From contig NC_066320.1 of NCBI RefSeq assembly GCF_022539315.1, positions 34,372,977 to 34,436,976 on the forward strand: 64,000 bases of DNA. The letters are read 5' to 3'. Under the pieces are notes generated by a model. That model was given only the letters and a program-made list of their open reading frames with translations. It was not told the origin of the DNA and did not search any database. Numbering within the stretch: the first letter of the stretch is position 1; each line of letters opens with the position of its first letter. Shown here piece after piece: positions 32,964-43,814 of the stretch. This DNA comes from Serinus canaria. Taxonomy: Eukaryota > Chordata > Aves > Passeriformes > Fringillidae. A program made the position numbers and the translations under genes.

Positions 32964-33144
32964 TGGCTCCAGCCCAGCTGGGCCCGGCTCAGGAGCTCTC
33001 ACCCTTTGCTCACTCCTGCTCCATTCCCAGCTGCTCCAGTGTCCAGCCCCAGCTCCAGGGGATGCAGTCCCACCCTGCCAGGCTGCTCTCCTCCAGCCCC
33101 TGCTCCTGGCACCTTGGGGCTGCAGCTGCAGCCAAGTCCTTGGT

Positions 33145-33265
33145 TCTGGGGCTGGGCAGGGATTGCTGTGTGTGCTGGGCTGGGAGCAGAGCTGCTGGCC
33201 CTGCTGAGGGGTGCAGGGTCACCCTGGGCTGGGCAGAGCCTGGAATGGCAGAGCTGGAGCTGAAG
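33145..33265 (+). repeat. Single dispersed monomer of the 79-bp minisatellite
   Basis: From CTGGGGCTGGGCAGGGATTG through GCAGAGCTGCTGGCCCTGCT to GGAATGGCAGAGCTGGAGCT it matches positions 440-560 with only a few differences by eye, including the non-tandem tail. Sequence diverges on both sides, so just one unit plus tail is shared. Confidence 0.9.
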
Positions 33266-33360
33266 CATCCCTGGCAGAGCTGTTCAGGATCCCAAGGGCC
33301 CCCAAGGGTGGCCACTGCTGCTGTCAGGGAGTGTTTGATCACGGGGCAGCACTGGGATTA

Positions 33361-33412
33361 GCTTCCCCAGCCTTTCCCAGCCTTTCCCAGCCTTCCCCAG
33401 CCTTTCCCAGCT
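33361..33412. repeat. 11-bp short tandem repeat (CAGCCTTTCCC)n
   Basis: Four to five copies of CCCAGCCTTTC with one TTCCCC variant. Confidence 0.9.
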
Positions 33413-34486
33413 CCAGAGGGGCCGGGCAGAGCCTCCCCAGCACCAGGAAAATCTCCCCAGGGAGAGCAAGGCATGGGGAACACATCAAGGCACTGTATTT
33501 CACAACAACCCACTGTTCTGGCTCTGAACACTTCTTACAACTCCAGTGCCCTCCAAAAGGCAGAGCTGAACCCAGAGGCTGCAGATTCCCCCAGAAGTGG
33601 GGTCCTTTGTCATTTACTGGCATTTTCTGTGTTCCCACCCCCTGTTCTGCTCACCCAGATCTCCCAGGATTCTTTCTCTCCAGCTCTTTATCTGTGCTCA
33701 TTTTGGTGGTCACAGATGGCTTTTTCCCTTTTGCACACACGGGCTGCAAAGCAGCATTTCTCCCTCAGAAGAATTTGAGAGAAATAAAAAGCCCCAGTGT
33801 TTGGTTGTTTGGTAAAGGATGAGGCAGCCAATCAGGCAGTTTTTTTCCACCAGCAGTTATTTCATCTCTAGCACAACAGTCACAAAGAGAGAAAATAACT
33901 TGATCATATCTGAGCCCCTAAATAGCAGCGAAAGAGGGTTTGTACTGAAAACCAAAAAAATAATGCTGGAGAGCTAATTTTTATTCATTCCCTTGAAGAG
34001 AGAAGATGCAAAAGCTTTTAAGGAATTCGGGGCCAATTTGTTCATTGGGATCTGTGGTAAATGAGCAGCCCAGGCAGCTCCTGTTGGGACACAGAGCTGC
34101 ACTCCCCAGCTGCAGGTTCTGCTCCTGGAGTGCCCTCACATGGCTCAGGGTGTCTGCTGTGGGGCTTCCAGCACTCCCTGCCCCCTCTGAGGCACCCAGA
34201 CCTGGAAATTCCCCCTCCCAGAGGGCAGAGACAGAGCCTGTCTGTGCAGTGAGTCCCTGTCATCCACGTCTGCAGGGGATGGGCTGGGGGGGCAGCCCAC
34301 CCCCAAACACACCCCCCAAACACACACACAGCTCCTGCTCCTCCAGAGGGACAGGGCAGCACCAGGAAATGGGGTTTGAACCAGGACACTGCCTTCTCCA
34401 GGGAGGGACATGGCATTTCCACCTGGGACTGAGCAGCTGCTCTGAGAGAAACCAAAGGGCTGGGATTGTTCATCCCAAAGCTGCTG
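33413..34486. other. Single-copy stretch, no gene seen
   Basis: AT-richer between 33600 and 34020. A CAAACACAC run near 34310-34330 is the only low-complexity spot. Confidence 0.4.
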
Positions 34487-34745
34487 TGAGGGGACACCCC
34501 AGACCCCATTGTGTGGGACAGGGACACCCCAGACCCCATTGCTGTGACAGGGACACCCCAGACCCCATTGCTGTGACAGGGACACCCCAGACCCCATTGT
34601 GGGGGACAGGGACACCCCAGATCCCATTGTGGGACAGGGACACCCCAGACCCCATTGCTGACAGGGACACCCCAGATCCCACTGTGGGACAGGGACAGCC
34701 CGGATCCCCTTGCTGTGCCAGGGACACCCCAGATCCCCTTGCTGG
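34487..34745. repeat. ~29-bp minisatellite, nine copies
   Basis: Units read GGGACACCCCAGACCCCATT plus GCTGTGACA or GTGGGACA, with spacing from 27 to 32 bp. The rightmost units carry GGATCCCCTT in place of GACCCCATT. Uneven spacing shows small indels at the GTG/GCTG junction. Confidence 0.94.
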
Positions 34746-35384
34746 CAGGCACAGCCCGCACCCCGGGGTGCTGCAGCTCATTCAGACCCCAGGCAGCCCC
34801 AGGGAGGGTGTGCAGCGCCCTGGGCAGGCTGGGCTGGCACGGGCAGCCCGGGCAGTGCCAGGAGCAGCAGCTCTAGGAGCCCTCAGAGCACGGGGCAGCA
34901 CTCACTGGGCTCTCAGACCTGTCCAGAGCACTCCTGAATGCCCTCCCTGCCTGTCTGCCCCTGTCCCCTGTATTTAACCTTCTGAGAATAATGAAGTGTG
35001 AACAAGCTAAATTTATGGAAGAAAACACGCAGCTCCATCTATGCAGTGAACAAACAAGTGTTTTAAACTATCATTTTCCTGCACAGCCACAACAGCAGCC
35101 TTATCTGCTTGGTGTGTGCCTGATTTCCACTGGGCTGAGTCCCTCTCTCTGATCCTGGGAGCAGCACCTTCAGGGCAGGCAGGAGCAGGGGTCTGCAGGG
35201 AGGGCAGGAGAGCAGCAGCTCCTGTCCCAGCCCTGCTCCCAGGGGATCCCTGCTGTGGGCAGAGAGCCCAGAGCAGCCCTGGCACCCCCTGGCCCTGCAG
35301 GGCACCCCTGGGCACAGGGACCAGGGGTGATGGTCACAGAGCTTCTGAGGGGCCACCCAGAGATGAAAGGTGCTGATTCCACCC
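34746..35384. other. Single-copy stretch, no gene seen
   Basis: GC-rich except for an AT-richer segment from 34980 to 35110. Nothing recognised. Confidence 0.4.
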
Positions 35385-35620
35385 TCCCTTCACAGAGTTC
35401 CTCCTCACTGGTGCTGGAACATCCCTGAGCAGGAAGGGCTTGGAGATCCCCCCAGAAGCTGGGGCTGCCCCTGGACCCCTGAAGTGTCCCAGGCCAGGCT
35501 GATGGGGCTGGGAGCACCTGGGACACTGGGAGGTGTCCCTGCCATGGGATGGGGTGGGACAGTCCCCGAGGTCCCTTCCAGCCCAAACCACTCCGGGATT
35601 CTGATTCCACAACAGCTGTT
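35385..35620 (+). mobile_element. CR1 LINE 3' end (diverged)
   Basis: GAAGCTGGGGCTGCCCCTGG, GGTGTCCCTGCCATGGGATG and GAGGTCCCTTCCAGCCCAAA appear in CR1 order, ending with CCGGGATTCTGATTCC. It retains the older 'cccttccagcccaaaccactccgggattct' form of the tail. Confidence 0.82.
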
Positions 35621-36288
35621 TCTGAGACCCGAGCTGACACTGACAGCACTTGAACTGATACTCACAGACAGCATTTCATCTTTGCCAGGGAAGCAGAACT
35701 CCTCCTGTGACAGCCTGTTTGTTGGAAATGCCATCAATGCAATGAAAATGCAGTTGTAGGTAATGGCAAAATATTCCTAACCCTTGGAAGAAGGGGGATA
35801 ACTTTCTATTGCCTTAATGACAGGCACTAAAACTCTGCCATAAAACCTTCCAGGAGCTCCACACCACCCTTTTAGAGCGTTAAAGGCATTAAAGCAGAGC
35901 TGTTACAGCCTGCAGTGCCTGCTCAGACTGTCAGTCCTGCCCTGGTCACAAGCAGTGCCAGCAGGCAGGGGCTGAGCCAGGGCTGCCCCTGCTGCTCAAA
36001 CCCACCCCAGCAGGGTGGGCAGGGCCCAGGGGTCACCCCCACCTCTGCCACTGGCTCTGAAAATCTCCACTCAATTGGAACATCGGAGTGAAGAGAGCTG
36101 GAATTGTTTTACTCAACACTTTGCGTCTCTCTGTGTCCTTGGTGTCCTTGTGACATTTGTCTCCTAGGCAGAGGTGTTTCAGGTGTTGGGCTTTAGGTTT
36201 TCAGGTTATTCTGGGTAGCAGCAAAGCTGGAACCCCTCTCTGTGTTAGGGGAAAAGTCATGGCAAGGGCTGTAAAGCATTAGAACAAA
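35621..36288. other. Single-copy stretch, no gene seen
   Basis: No repeats or gene signals were recognised, though GTGTCCTTGGTGTCCTTGTG near 36133 is a small duplication. Confidence 0.4.
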
Positions 36289-36650
36289 GTGGGGAGGGGT
36301 GCCCATCCCTGGAGGTGCTCAGGAAAGCCAGGATGTGGCACTGGGACAGGGACAGTGCTGGGCTGGGGGGATCCTTGCACCCATCCCTGGAGGTGCTCAG
36401 GAAAGCCAGGATGTGGCACTGGGACAGGGACAGTGCTGGGCTGGGGGGATCCTTGCACCCATCCCTGGAGGTGCTCAGGAAAGCCAGGATGTGGCACTGG
36501 GACAGGGACAGTGCTGGGCTGGGGGGATCCTTGCACCCATCCCTGGAGGTGCTCAGGAAAGCCAGGATGTGGCACTGGGACAGGGACAGTGCTGGGCTGG
36601 GGGGATCCTTGCACTGGATGGACACAAAGCCTTTCTCAGCTTTGATTGTT
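36289..36650 (+). repeat. Four identical 78-bp tandem copies derived from a CR1 3' region
   Basis: CCCATCCCTGGAGGTGCTCA begins at 36302, 36380, 36458 and 36536, exactly 78 bp apart. I find no difference between the four copies except the edge base of the first. The unit (CCCATCCCTGGAGGTGCTCA, GGATGTGGCACTGGGACAGG, GTGCTGGGCTGG) follows the CR1 tail order, with fading CR1-like flank to about 36650. Since 78 is 26 codons, several frames on both strands stay open for 110-122 codons. That is an arithmetic effect, not a gene. Confidence 0.95.
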
Positions 36651-37154
36651 CTGGCATTGACTGAGGGCAGTTCCTAGAACAGCAAAGCCTAGCTCAGCAG
36701 CCAAGGTGACAGGTAGATATTCCACAGTTTGTGCTTCCTGTGCCCCCCCAGAGTCCCTGAGCCCCCCACACATGCCAGCACCAAGAGCCCACCCGGGGAG
36801 CCCTCCCAGGCTGGCTGCAGGTGCGCTCCCCACAGCCCCAGAGCACAAGGTTGACATTTATAGAGTTGGAGGAGGTGGAACAGCCTTTCCACCAGCCCAA
36901 GGAGGCACAAACATTGCACTGTTTATCTGCTTCTCCTGCCCCAAACAGGGCTGGGCTCAAGCACAGCTCTCTGCAGAGCCCTCTGCTTCCCCTCTGCCAG
37001 CAGCAGCAGAGCATTTCATTGTCTCACACAAATCAGGCACAGCTCTGGAGGAGTGGAGCTCTCAGTGCCAGGGAGCTCCAAGTGCCCTCACGGGGCAGTT
37101 TCAGCTCTGAGCACCAACTCCCTCCCTGGGCTGCTCATGGGGGGCATTTGAGGG
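36651..37154. other. Single-copy stretch, no gene seen
   Basis: About 500 bp of mixed composition between the 78-bp array and the LTR. Confidence 0.4.
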
Positions 37155-37526
37155 TCCCAGGATGAGGGGAGAGATGAGAACTGACTCCAAGTTCTCAGAA
37201 GGCTGATTTATTACTTTATGCTATTATAGTAAAAGAAATGCTATACTAAAACTCTACGAAAGAAAGAGAAAGAGACAGCAGAAGGCTTGACAAAAATGAT
37301 CATGAGAGACAAGACTGACCAGAGAGTCTGACAGGGCTGGGCTGGGATTGGTCACTAATTAAAAACCATTCACATGGAACTGATCAAAGATGCACCTGTG
37401 GGTGAGCAGCCTCCAGACCCCATCCCAAGCACTCAGATAATTATTGTCTTCATTCCTGGCTGAGGCCTCTCAGCTTCCCAGGAGAAAACCCTGGGCAAAG
37501 AGGATTTTCCAGAAAATGTCATGGTG
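37155..37526 (-). mobile_element. Solo LTR of a songbird endogenous retrovirus, minus strand
   Basis: On the plus strand: GGGGAGAGATGAGAACTGAC, GTTCTCAGAAGGCTGATTTA, ACAGCAGAAGGCTTGACAAA, CAAAGATGCACCTGTGGGTG and CCTCTCAGCTTCCCAGGAGA. This is the reverse of the LTR order at 23978-24330 and the same order as at 29541-29985. The part matching the TATTA expansion is ordinary sequence (TTACTTTATGCTATTATAGT). Retroviral genes are absent. Confidence 0.82.
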
Positions 37527-37571
37527 GCACTCATGGACACAGCGTGGCTGTGCCCCAGGGGCACAGAGTTT

Positions 37572-37822
37572 ATGGAACCATGGCATGGGGTGGGTGGGGA
37601 GGGACCCCAAATCCCCCCAGTGCCACCCCTGCCATGGCAGGGACACCTTCCCCTGTCCCAGGTGCTCCCAGCCCCAGTGTCCAGCCTGGCCTTGGGCACT
37701 GCCAGGGATCCAGGGACAGCCCCAGCAAATCTGGGAATTCCTTCCCAGCTCATCCCCACCCTGCCAGGGAACAATTCCCAATTCCCAGTATCCCATCCAT
37801 CCCTGCCCCTGGCAGTGGGATC
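37572..37822 (-). mobile_element. CR1 LINE 3' end
   Basis: Minus-strand CR1 tail ending (on plus) at TTTATGGAACCATGGCATGG, a remnant of the terminal repeats. It contains the usual GGTGTCCCTGCCATGGCAGG. The block before AATTGTTCCCTGGCAGGGTG has a private change (AAATCTGGGAATTCCTTCCC on plus), so the CAGAGCAGCTGGGG motif is lost in this copy. Confidence 0.85.
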
Positions 37823-38816
37823 CCCCCTCCTTGTCCCCTCCATGCTCTCCATCAGCTCCTCACCACCCTCAGGCCTGCCCCCCCAATGCATTTGGGGACT
37901 GGCAAAAGCAGAGTTAAAAAGCTGGGGCAGGAGTAAAGCTCGTGGCATAACAACAACAGCAAGTCTGGTGATTGTGAATAAAAATTACCCCACAAAGGAC
38001 ATGAAAAATGGAAGATATTTATGTATCAGTTAGGATTTATCTCCCTGAAAGAAAAATAGTGTCATAATCATTAGTGGGAATGGTGCTAGAATGTAAAATA
38101 AATTTGCATCAAGGCTCCATTTCCCTCAGTGCAGATTTTCCTTCCTGCCTTCACTTCACAGAACTTTAAAGGAAGCTCTGAGGGTGGATGAGCCATTTAT
38201 TAGAGACAATTCTGCAGCAGCTCAGCTCCAGGATGCAAAACCCCAACTCACAAATCCCACCCAGCAGAGCTGGGAGAGGAAACAGCTTCTGAGTGGTGTT
38301 TGGAATGGAGACAAAGCCACGGTGAAATTACATTCCGAGTTTTAATGTTATAAATAATTACTTTAAATAACTAAAGGGTTTGGCATTTCCCCACCTGGGT
38401 ACCCAGAGTTTATTGCACCTAGGGCAGGAGGCATTCCTGGCTGGCCTGATCTCCCCTGCTGGGATCCCAGCCCGTGGTCAGGCACAGGGAGCTCCTGCTG
38501 CCCACAGCTCAGCTGCCAGGCTTGAGGGCACTGCCTTAAGCAGCTCGTCAAATAAATGAACTTTATTGTTTGTATGTCCACGTGCATGCAAATGGACACA
38601 CTGTATATATTTAACCTGCCAAAAGATTTGCTGTACTTTAATAAAGACATCTTCATTTACAATCCAAAGGCAGAGCTGTTCATACAGATTTTTCATGTTT
38701 TCCCTTTCCTCTGCTGAGGAACAGACAAAGCTTTATGTTTTAATATTTTCCTTCACAGGCAGCCAAGTGCCAGCAATTATTGCAGATGTAGCAGGTATTT
38801 AAATACACACACTGCA
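37823..38816. other. AT-rich single-copy stretch
   Basis: AT-rich and non-repetitive from about 37950, including an octamer-type ATGCAAAT at 38586-38593 and AAATAATTACTTTAAATAAC near 38352. It could contain conserved non-coding DNA. No exon recognised. Confidence 0.4.
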
Positions 38817-38996
38817 GAAATTAGCAGAACCACTACACTTTCATAGGAAATTAGCAGAACCACTACACTTTTATTAGAAATTAGCAGAACCACTACACTT
38901 TTATTAGAAATTAGCAGATCCACTGCACTTTTATTAGAAATTAGCAGAACCACTACACTTTCATTAGAAATTAGCAGAACCACTACACTTTCATTT
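38817..38996. repeat. 30-bp AT-rich minisatellite, six copies
   Basis: Units read GAAATTAGCAGAACCACTAC plus ACTTTTATTA, or ACTTTCATTA in three copies; one copy has GATCCACTGC. It differs from the GC-rich minisatellites around it. With a period of 10 codons, the minus strand stays open and would give a hydrophobic decapeptide repeat. I see no other sign of coding. Confidence 0.95.
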
Positions 38997-39059
38997 GTGA
39001 GTATCCTGGGGCGCTCTGTACTCCAGTTTTTTCCACTGGCATTAAACTTCTCACCCTGA

Positions 39060-39200
39060 TTCTCTGGGAGCACTGAGTCCCAGCCCCCCAGCCCTGCCCA
39101 TGTCCCCAGGGCTGTCAGACCCTCCAGGGATGGGCACTCCAGCCTGGGCAGCTGTGCCAGGGCTGGGCAGCCCTTTCCAGAGGAGTTTTTCCTTCAGCCC
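39060..39200 (-). mobile_element. CR1 LINE 3' fragment (diverged)
   Basis: CTCCAGGGATGGGCACTCCA, CCTGGGCAGCTGTGCCAGGG and CAGAGGAGTTTTTCCTTC follow the minus-strand order seen at 11637-11830. The terminal repeats are not recognisable. Confidence 0.65.
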
Positions 39201-41779
39201 CTCCGTTCCCTCCCCAGCTCTGTCCCTTCCCTGGACGTGCTCCATCCCACACTCCAAATGCAGATTTTCTGCTCCTGGGTGGATGGAGGAGATCCCTGCT
39301 GTATTTTGCTCCCAGATCTTCCCACCTGGGCTCACCAGGCATGGGAATGCTGCAGACCCTGGAATCCTGGAGCTGTCTGTGCCCCCAGGAATTCCAGGGG
39401 AGGGTGCAGAGTGCTGCCCAGCTGCAGCCCTCCCTCTGAACAGGGGGCTCTGCAGTGATTCCTGAACCACTGTCTTGCTCTTGGACTTTAACAAATCCTA
39501 GCAATTCAAGCTGCACGCCCTGCTTGCCCTCCCCAGAGCAAGCCCAGCCCAGGATTGCAGGGAGGGAGGGACACGGACACTCTGTGTGACAAGGTGCTGG
39601 CTCCACCTGCCATGCCAGCCCTCTGTGCGCTGCCATCAGTGCTAATGATGGTCATCATTCCATCCCAGGTGACATCCTCCACCCAAGCATCCCAAGCTGG
39701 TGTTTATAAACTTCAGCCTGGCCTCAAAACACGCTCAGCACAGCCATGTCCAGCCTCACTGATTCCCTTCCTTGTCTGGGGGAAACTTCTGCTCCTCACT
39801 ACAACCAGGACAGCTCCTGCTCCAACTCATTGTGCCTCCACATCTGTCCCTCCAGGGGAAAATGGGAAGCAGGACATTCCCCCACCTTCCTGCAGAGGAG
39901 CAGCTCCCTGCTCTGCCCCCCTGGGCCAGGACCCTGAGCTGCCCCAGCCCCTGGAGCGGGCAGAGGGAGGCAGGGATCACTCACACTCCTCCAGGTCTTC
40001 TCCCATGGAGGAGCACCCGTTAAGGGTGGGGAGGCAGGGCCCCTGGGAAGGGAGGGAGGAGTGAGGAGGGTCTGCACCCCTCTCCCCATCCCCGGGGTCC
40101 CTCCTGCAGCTCTGCCCCAGGGCTGGGCTGCTCAGGGGCTGTCCCTGCACAGAACCAGGAATTCTGTCCTGGGGGAGCCACATCAGCACTGCATGGAAAC
40201 TTCTGGGCTTTTCCCACCAGAAAGCCCTTGGGGATGGGTTTCCCACCGTTTCTGATGGCAGAGAGCTCTGGGGCTGAGGAGCCAGCAGGAGAGCAGTGCT
40301 GCAGGGGGGGGAATGAGGGGTCCCTGCCGTGGCCCTGCTGGGGTTTGCTGAGCCTGCCTGGGCACAGCAGCCCTGGGGACAGCCCTGAGGCAGGGATCCC
40401 CACCCCAGACAGGGCATCCAACACCCAGCCAGGAGCTCAGCTCTGGAACTCTATCCCAGCCCCTCCACGCCCTCCCAGAGAGGGTGGCAGTGCCCAAATC
40501 CCCCCAGACTCCCCATTTTGGGGGGATGCAGAGAGTTGATGTGGAAATGCATTCACACACCTCAGACAGAGGAAATGTTTAAACCCAGATGTAAAAACAT
40601 CTTGGTTGAGGGTCAACAAGTGATTAAAAAATGGATTACTGAGAAATAAGCATGGGAAGGCTGCAGGGGGTTTGTTGGGGTTTTTAATAGTCCTTAAGCT
40701 CAGAATTTCCCTCTCATTGATTTGTGTCATTCCTCAAAACGCTGCAAAAGAGGGAAAAAAAGAAAGTACAGAATTTGTTTGGTTTCTGCAAGAAAACTCA
40801 GCCCATTTCCTCTTAGGCCAGCCCAAACCATGCCCTGATTTCACAGGTTTGATATTTGCAGAGTGAACCAGGAGCAGTGAAGTTTCTCCTGGCCTCAGGT
40901 GGTGCTGGGAGCTGTTCCTGCATCCACCAGGAAGCTCCCATGGGCTGTGGGGTCCCTGATGCTGAACTCAATTTCCAGCAGCGCAGAAGGACCCACCCAA
41001 AGGGAATGGATGACCATCAGACAAGAAACCCTGAGTCTCTTGGCCATTTACTTTTTTCTCACTTCCTATACCAGGTACAATTTTAGGGACTGAGAGCCGA
41101 ATGCAGTTCTTGTATTGTCACCATTCTAGAAGGCAGCAGAGAAAAAAATATAGCTCCAATTATGAGCTTCCTCCATCTTTTTCACTTGTAAATCTGTGAA
41201 TTTTAAATCAAGTTTTATTTCTGTCCATTATAGACATCCAATAAATCTTTGATTTATATAACCAAATACGTCGTGGTATAAAAACATCCATTTAATTAAC
41301 ATTCCACAGTCTTAGGGGCCTGCACCCTCCTCCTGCTTAGGTGAATCATTAGGGGCTCATCTGTCATTGAAACTAAAATATTCTTTAAATTGAGATACAA
41401 TATTTAAGGCTGTTCACTGTAAATCCAACCCTGAAATATGTCTGTGCTCAGAAGCCTTTTGTTCACAAAGCCCTGACAATTAAAATGTGCTAATGACATG
41501 CAGATTATTACAAACTCATCATGCAGAATTGGTGTTGATGAGAGTCTGAGCAGACACTGAGCCATCACCAGAGACAGGCTGGGGATGCTCTGTGAGATTC
41601 CCAATTCCTGGGGTGCCAAACCCCACGGAGCCCTGGGGGAAGGGAAACCACCAGGGCAAAATGTTTCCTGAGGGACAAGGGGGCAAAGCCAAAGCCAGGA
41701 GGAGTGCAGGGGCTGGCTGAGGCTGCACAGGGACCCAGCCCTGCAGGACCCCTGTCCCAGCCCTGCAGGACCCCCTGTC
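39201..41779. other. Single-copy stretch, no gene seen
   Basis: GC-rich to about 40550, then AT-rich to 41560 (for example TTAAATTGAGATACAATATT near 41384). Open frames up to 173 codons occur only in the GC-rich half and overlap on both strands. The AT-rich half, 41100-41560, is another candidate for conserved non-coding DNA. Confidence 0.4.
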
Positions 41780-41985
41780 CCAGTCCCTCCATCCCCTGTC
41801 CCAGTCCTTCCATCCCTTGTCCCCAGCCCCTGCAGGATCCCCTGTCCCCATCCCCTGCAGGACCCCCTGTCCCCAGTCCCTCTCCAGCTCTCCTGCAGCC
41901 CCTTCAGGCCCTGGCAGGGCTCTGAGCTCTCCCTGGAGCTGCTCCTGCCCAGGTGAGCCCCCCCAGGTGTCCCAGGCTGTCCAAG
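41780..41985 (-). mobile_element. CR1 LINE fragment with local tandem expansion, 3' end missing
   Basis: The 41875-41985 part is the upstream CR1 block (plus: CCCAGTCCCTCTCCAGCTCT, GGAGCTGCTCCTGCCCAGGT). Where the rest of the tail should follow, short CCTGTCCCAGTCC and CCCCTGCAGGACCCC phrases repeat five to six times (41745-41875). The copy therefore lacks its 3' end and carries a small expansion instead. Confidence 0.78.
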
Positions 41986-42480
41986 ACCCCCAGAGCCCCA
42001 GAGCTGTGCCCAGCCCTTCACACCTGCAGCCCCTGGAGCAGTGCCTGTTTGTGGGGAGCTCTGCAGCCCTGTGCCCCAGGGAAGGGGCAGCAGAACAGAT
42101 GCCCTGGGCAGCCCTGCCCGACCCTGCTGTGCCTTCATCTCTGCCCTCATCCTTCCTCTGGGAGGAAATGAGACCAGCCCTACCAGAAATGCTGATTTTC
42201 CTCCCCATGTTTTCTGCCCCAGAGATTGTTCCTGTTCTCCTGTGGGTGAGAGCAGCTCAGGAGCAGGCACAGCTGGTTCCAGACACTTCCAGAAGCTTCC
42301 TGGCACAGAACCAGCAGCTCTGGCTGAGGCTGCCCCAGCCCCAGCCCTTCCTCAGGTGCTGTCCGGGACCCTGCTCCTTCCACAGCAGCAGCCCTGGGAG
42401 CTCTGAGCAGCTCTGCAGCTCTGGGCACCTCACCCAGGCACAGCCTCACCTGTGAGAACAGCCAGAACCTTCTCCTGGGC
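41986..42480. other. Single-copy stretch, no gene seen
   Basis: GC-rich, with no repeat recognised between the two CR1 pieces. Confidence 0.4.
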
Positions 42481-42540
42481 AGGACCTTGTGGCTCTGCAC
42501 AGCTCCTGCCAGGAGGGGACAGCCGGGGGGTCGGGCTGGA

Positions 42541-42588
<48 letters not shown>

Positions 42589-42830
42589 AGGAGAGGGAAC
42601 AGCCTCAGGCTGGGCCAGGGCAGGCTCAGGGTGGATACTGGGGAAATTCCATCACCCAAAGGACTGCCCAGCCCCAGCACAGCTGCCCAGGGCAGGGCTG
42701 GAGTGCCCATCCCTGGAGGGATTTCACAGCCCTGGGGGTGTGGCACTGGGGACAGGGGCAGTGCAGGGGTGGTGGGGCTGGATGTTCCCAGAGGGCTTTT
42801 CCAGCCTCAGCTATCCTGTATTCCATGAAC
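42481..42830 (+). mobile_element. CR1 LINE 3' end ('ttttccagcctcagc' subfamily)
   Basis: GACCTTGTGGCTCTGCACAG, GCTGCCCAGGGCAGGGCTGG, CCCATCCCTGGAGGGATTTC and GGATGTTCCCAGAGGGCTTT in CR1 order. The copy at 51660-52010 shares nearly the whole text. This one carries a hexanucleotide expansion near its left end. Confidence 0.85.
42540..42590 (+). repeat. (GGGACA)8 hexanucleotide inside a CR1 copy
   Basis: Eight ACAGGG units. The related CR1 copy at 51.7 kb has AACAGGGACAGGAGCAGAGG at the same place, which has only one to two units, so the expansion is specific to this locus. Confidence 0.95.
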
Positions 42831-43814
42831 TTGGTGCCCCTCAGTGCTCCCCAACACCTCCCATTCCCCTCCAGCACGCAGGCAGGACACTTTATGGGAA
42901 ATGTGTAGGGCCAAGGTGCTCCTCAGCCTCCTCTCCTGGCCCAAGGAAGGGCCTTCCCTGCTCAGTGCCTTCTTGGACTGAAGCATCAAATCCCTCTGCT
43001 TTCCCTCTCTTTGCTCTCCACAATTCTGCCTCTTGAGGCTGAGGATTTCTGTGTTAAACTTGGCTGCCAAAGACCCCCCATCCTTCCCAGAGCTGGGATC
43101 CAGCCAGACAAACGCACAGGGGCACAAGGAGGGGTCAGAGCACGGGCCTGGGGCTCTGTCTGCAGCTGCAGCAGGGCTCCCAGAGCCTGAATCCTTCCCA
43201 GGGAGCACCCAGGAAATGAAAACTCTTACACAGCGTGGGAGAGGGGAAAAGTGAGAAATGAGCACGCTTCAGGCTCTGGTTGCAGAAAAAATTACTGTGA
43301 AAAGTACTTGCAGTTGAGCTGATTAAGGAGCAATTTGTTTCCCTAATTATTTGTAAGTAATAAATGGTTAAATACCTCATTTTATAATAAAGCAGCTAAT
43401 TTTCAGGGCTCTTTGCTCGATTTGTAGAGTAACAGATTTGTTTGAAGCAGTACATCAATGTTTTACTCCCAATAAATGATGTTGCATGTTCTGTCTCCTC
43501 CAGAGGGCTGGGCGGCATTTCCAGGTGTTTGTGGGGCAGAACATCTGCACCTGACCCTGGGAGAGAGCCCGGCACCACCAGGGCAAGGAGAAACCAGCAA
43601 AGCACGGGAGGCACGCCCCAGGCAGGGCCAGATCAGAGATTTACAAATCACAAACAATGGCTTCACCCAGGCCAGGAGCGGGGCCAGCTCAGGCACTGAT
43701 TTGTCTCTCTGTCTGCCATGTGCCTCAGATTGCTGCTCAGGCAGGAGAGGAGGGGCAGAGAGGGGTGAGGGCAGCAGCAGAGCATTCCCTGTGCCCAGCA
43801 GGGCTCAGCAGCTC
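42831..43814. other. Single-copy stretch, AT-rich between 43.23 and 43.48 kb
   Basis: Includes TTAAGGAGCAATTTGTTTCC and AATAAATGGTTAAATACCTC near 43360. No exon or RNA gene was recognised. Confidence 0.4.
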
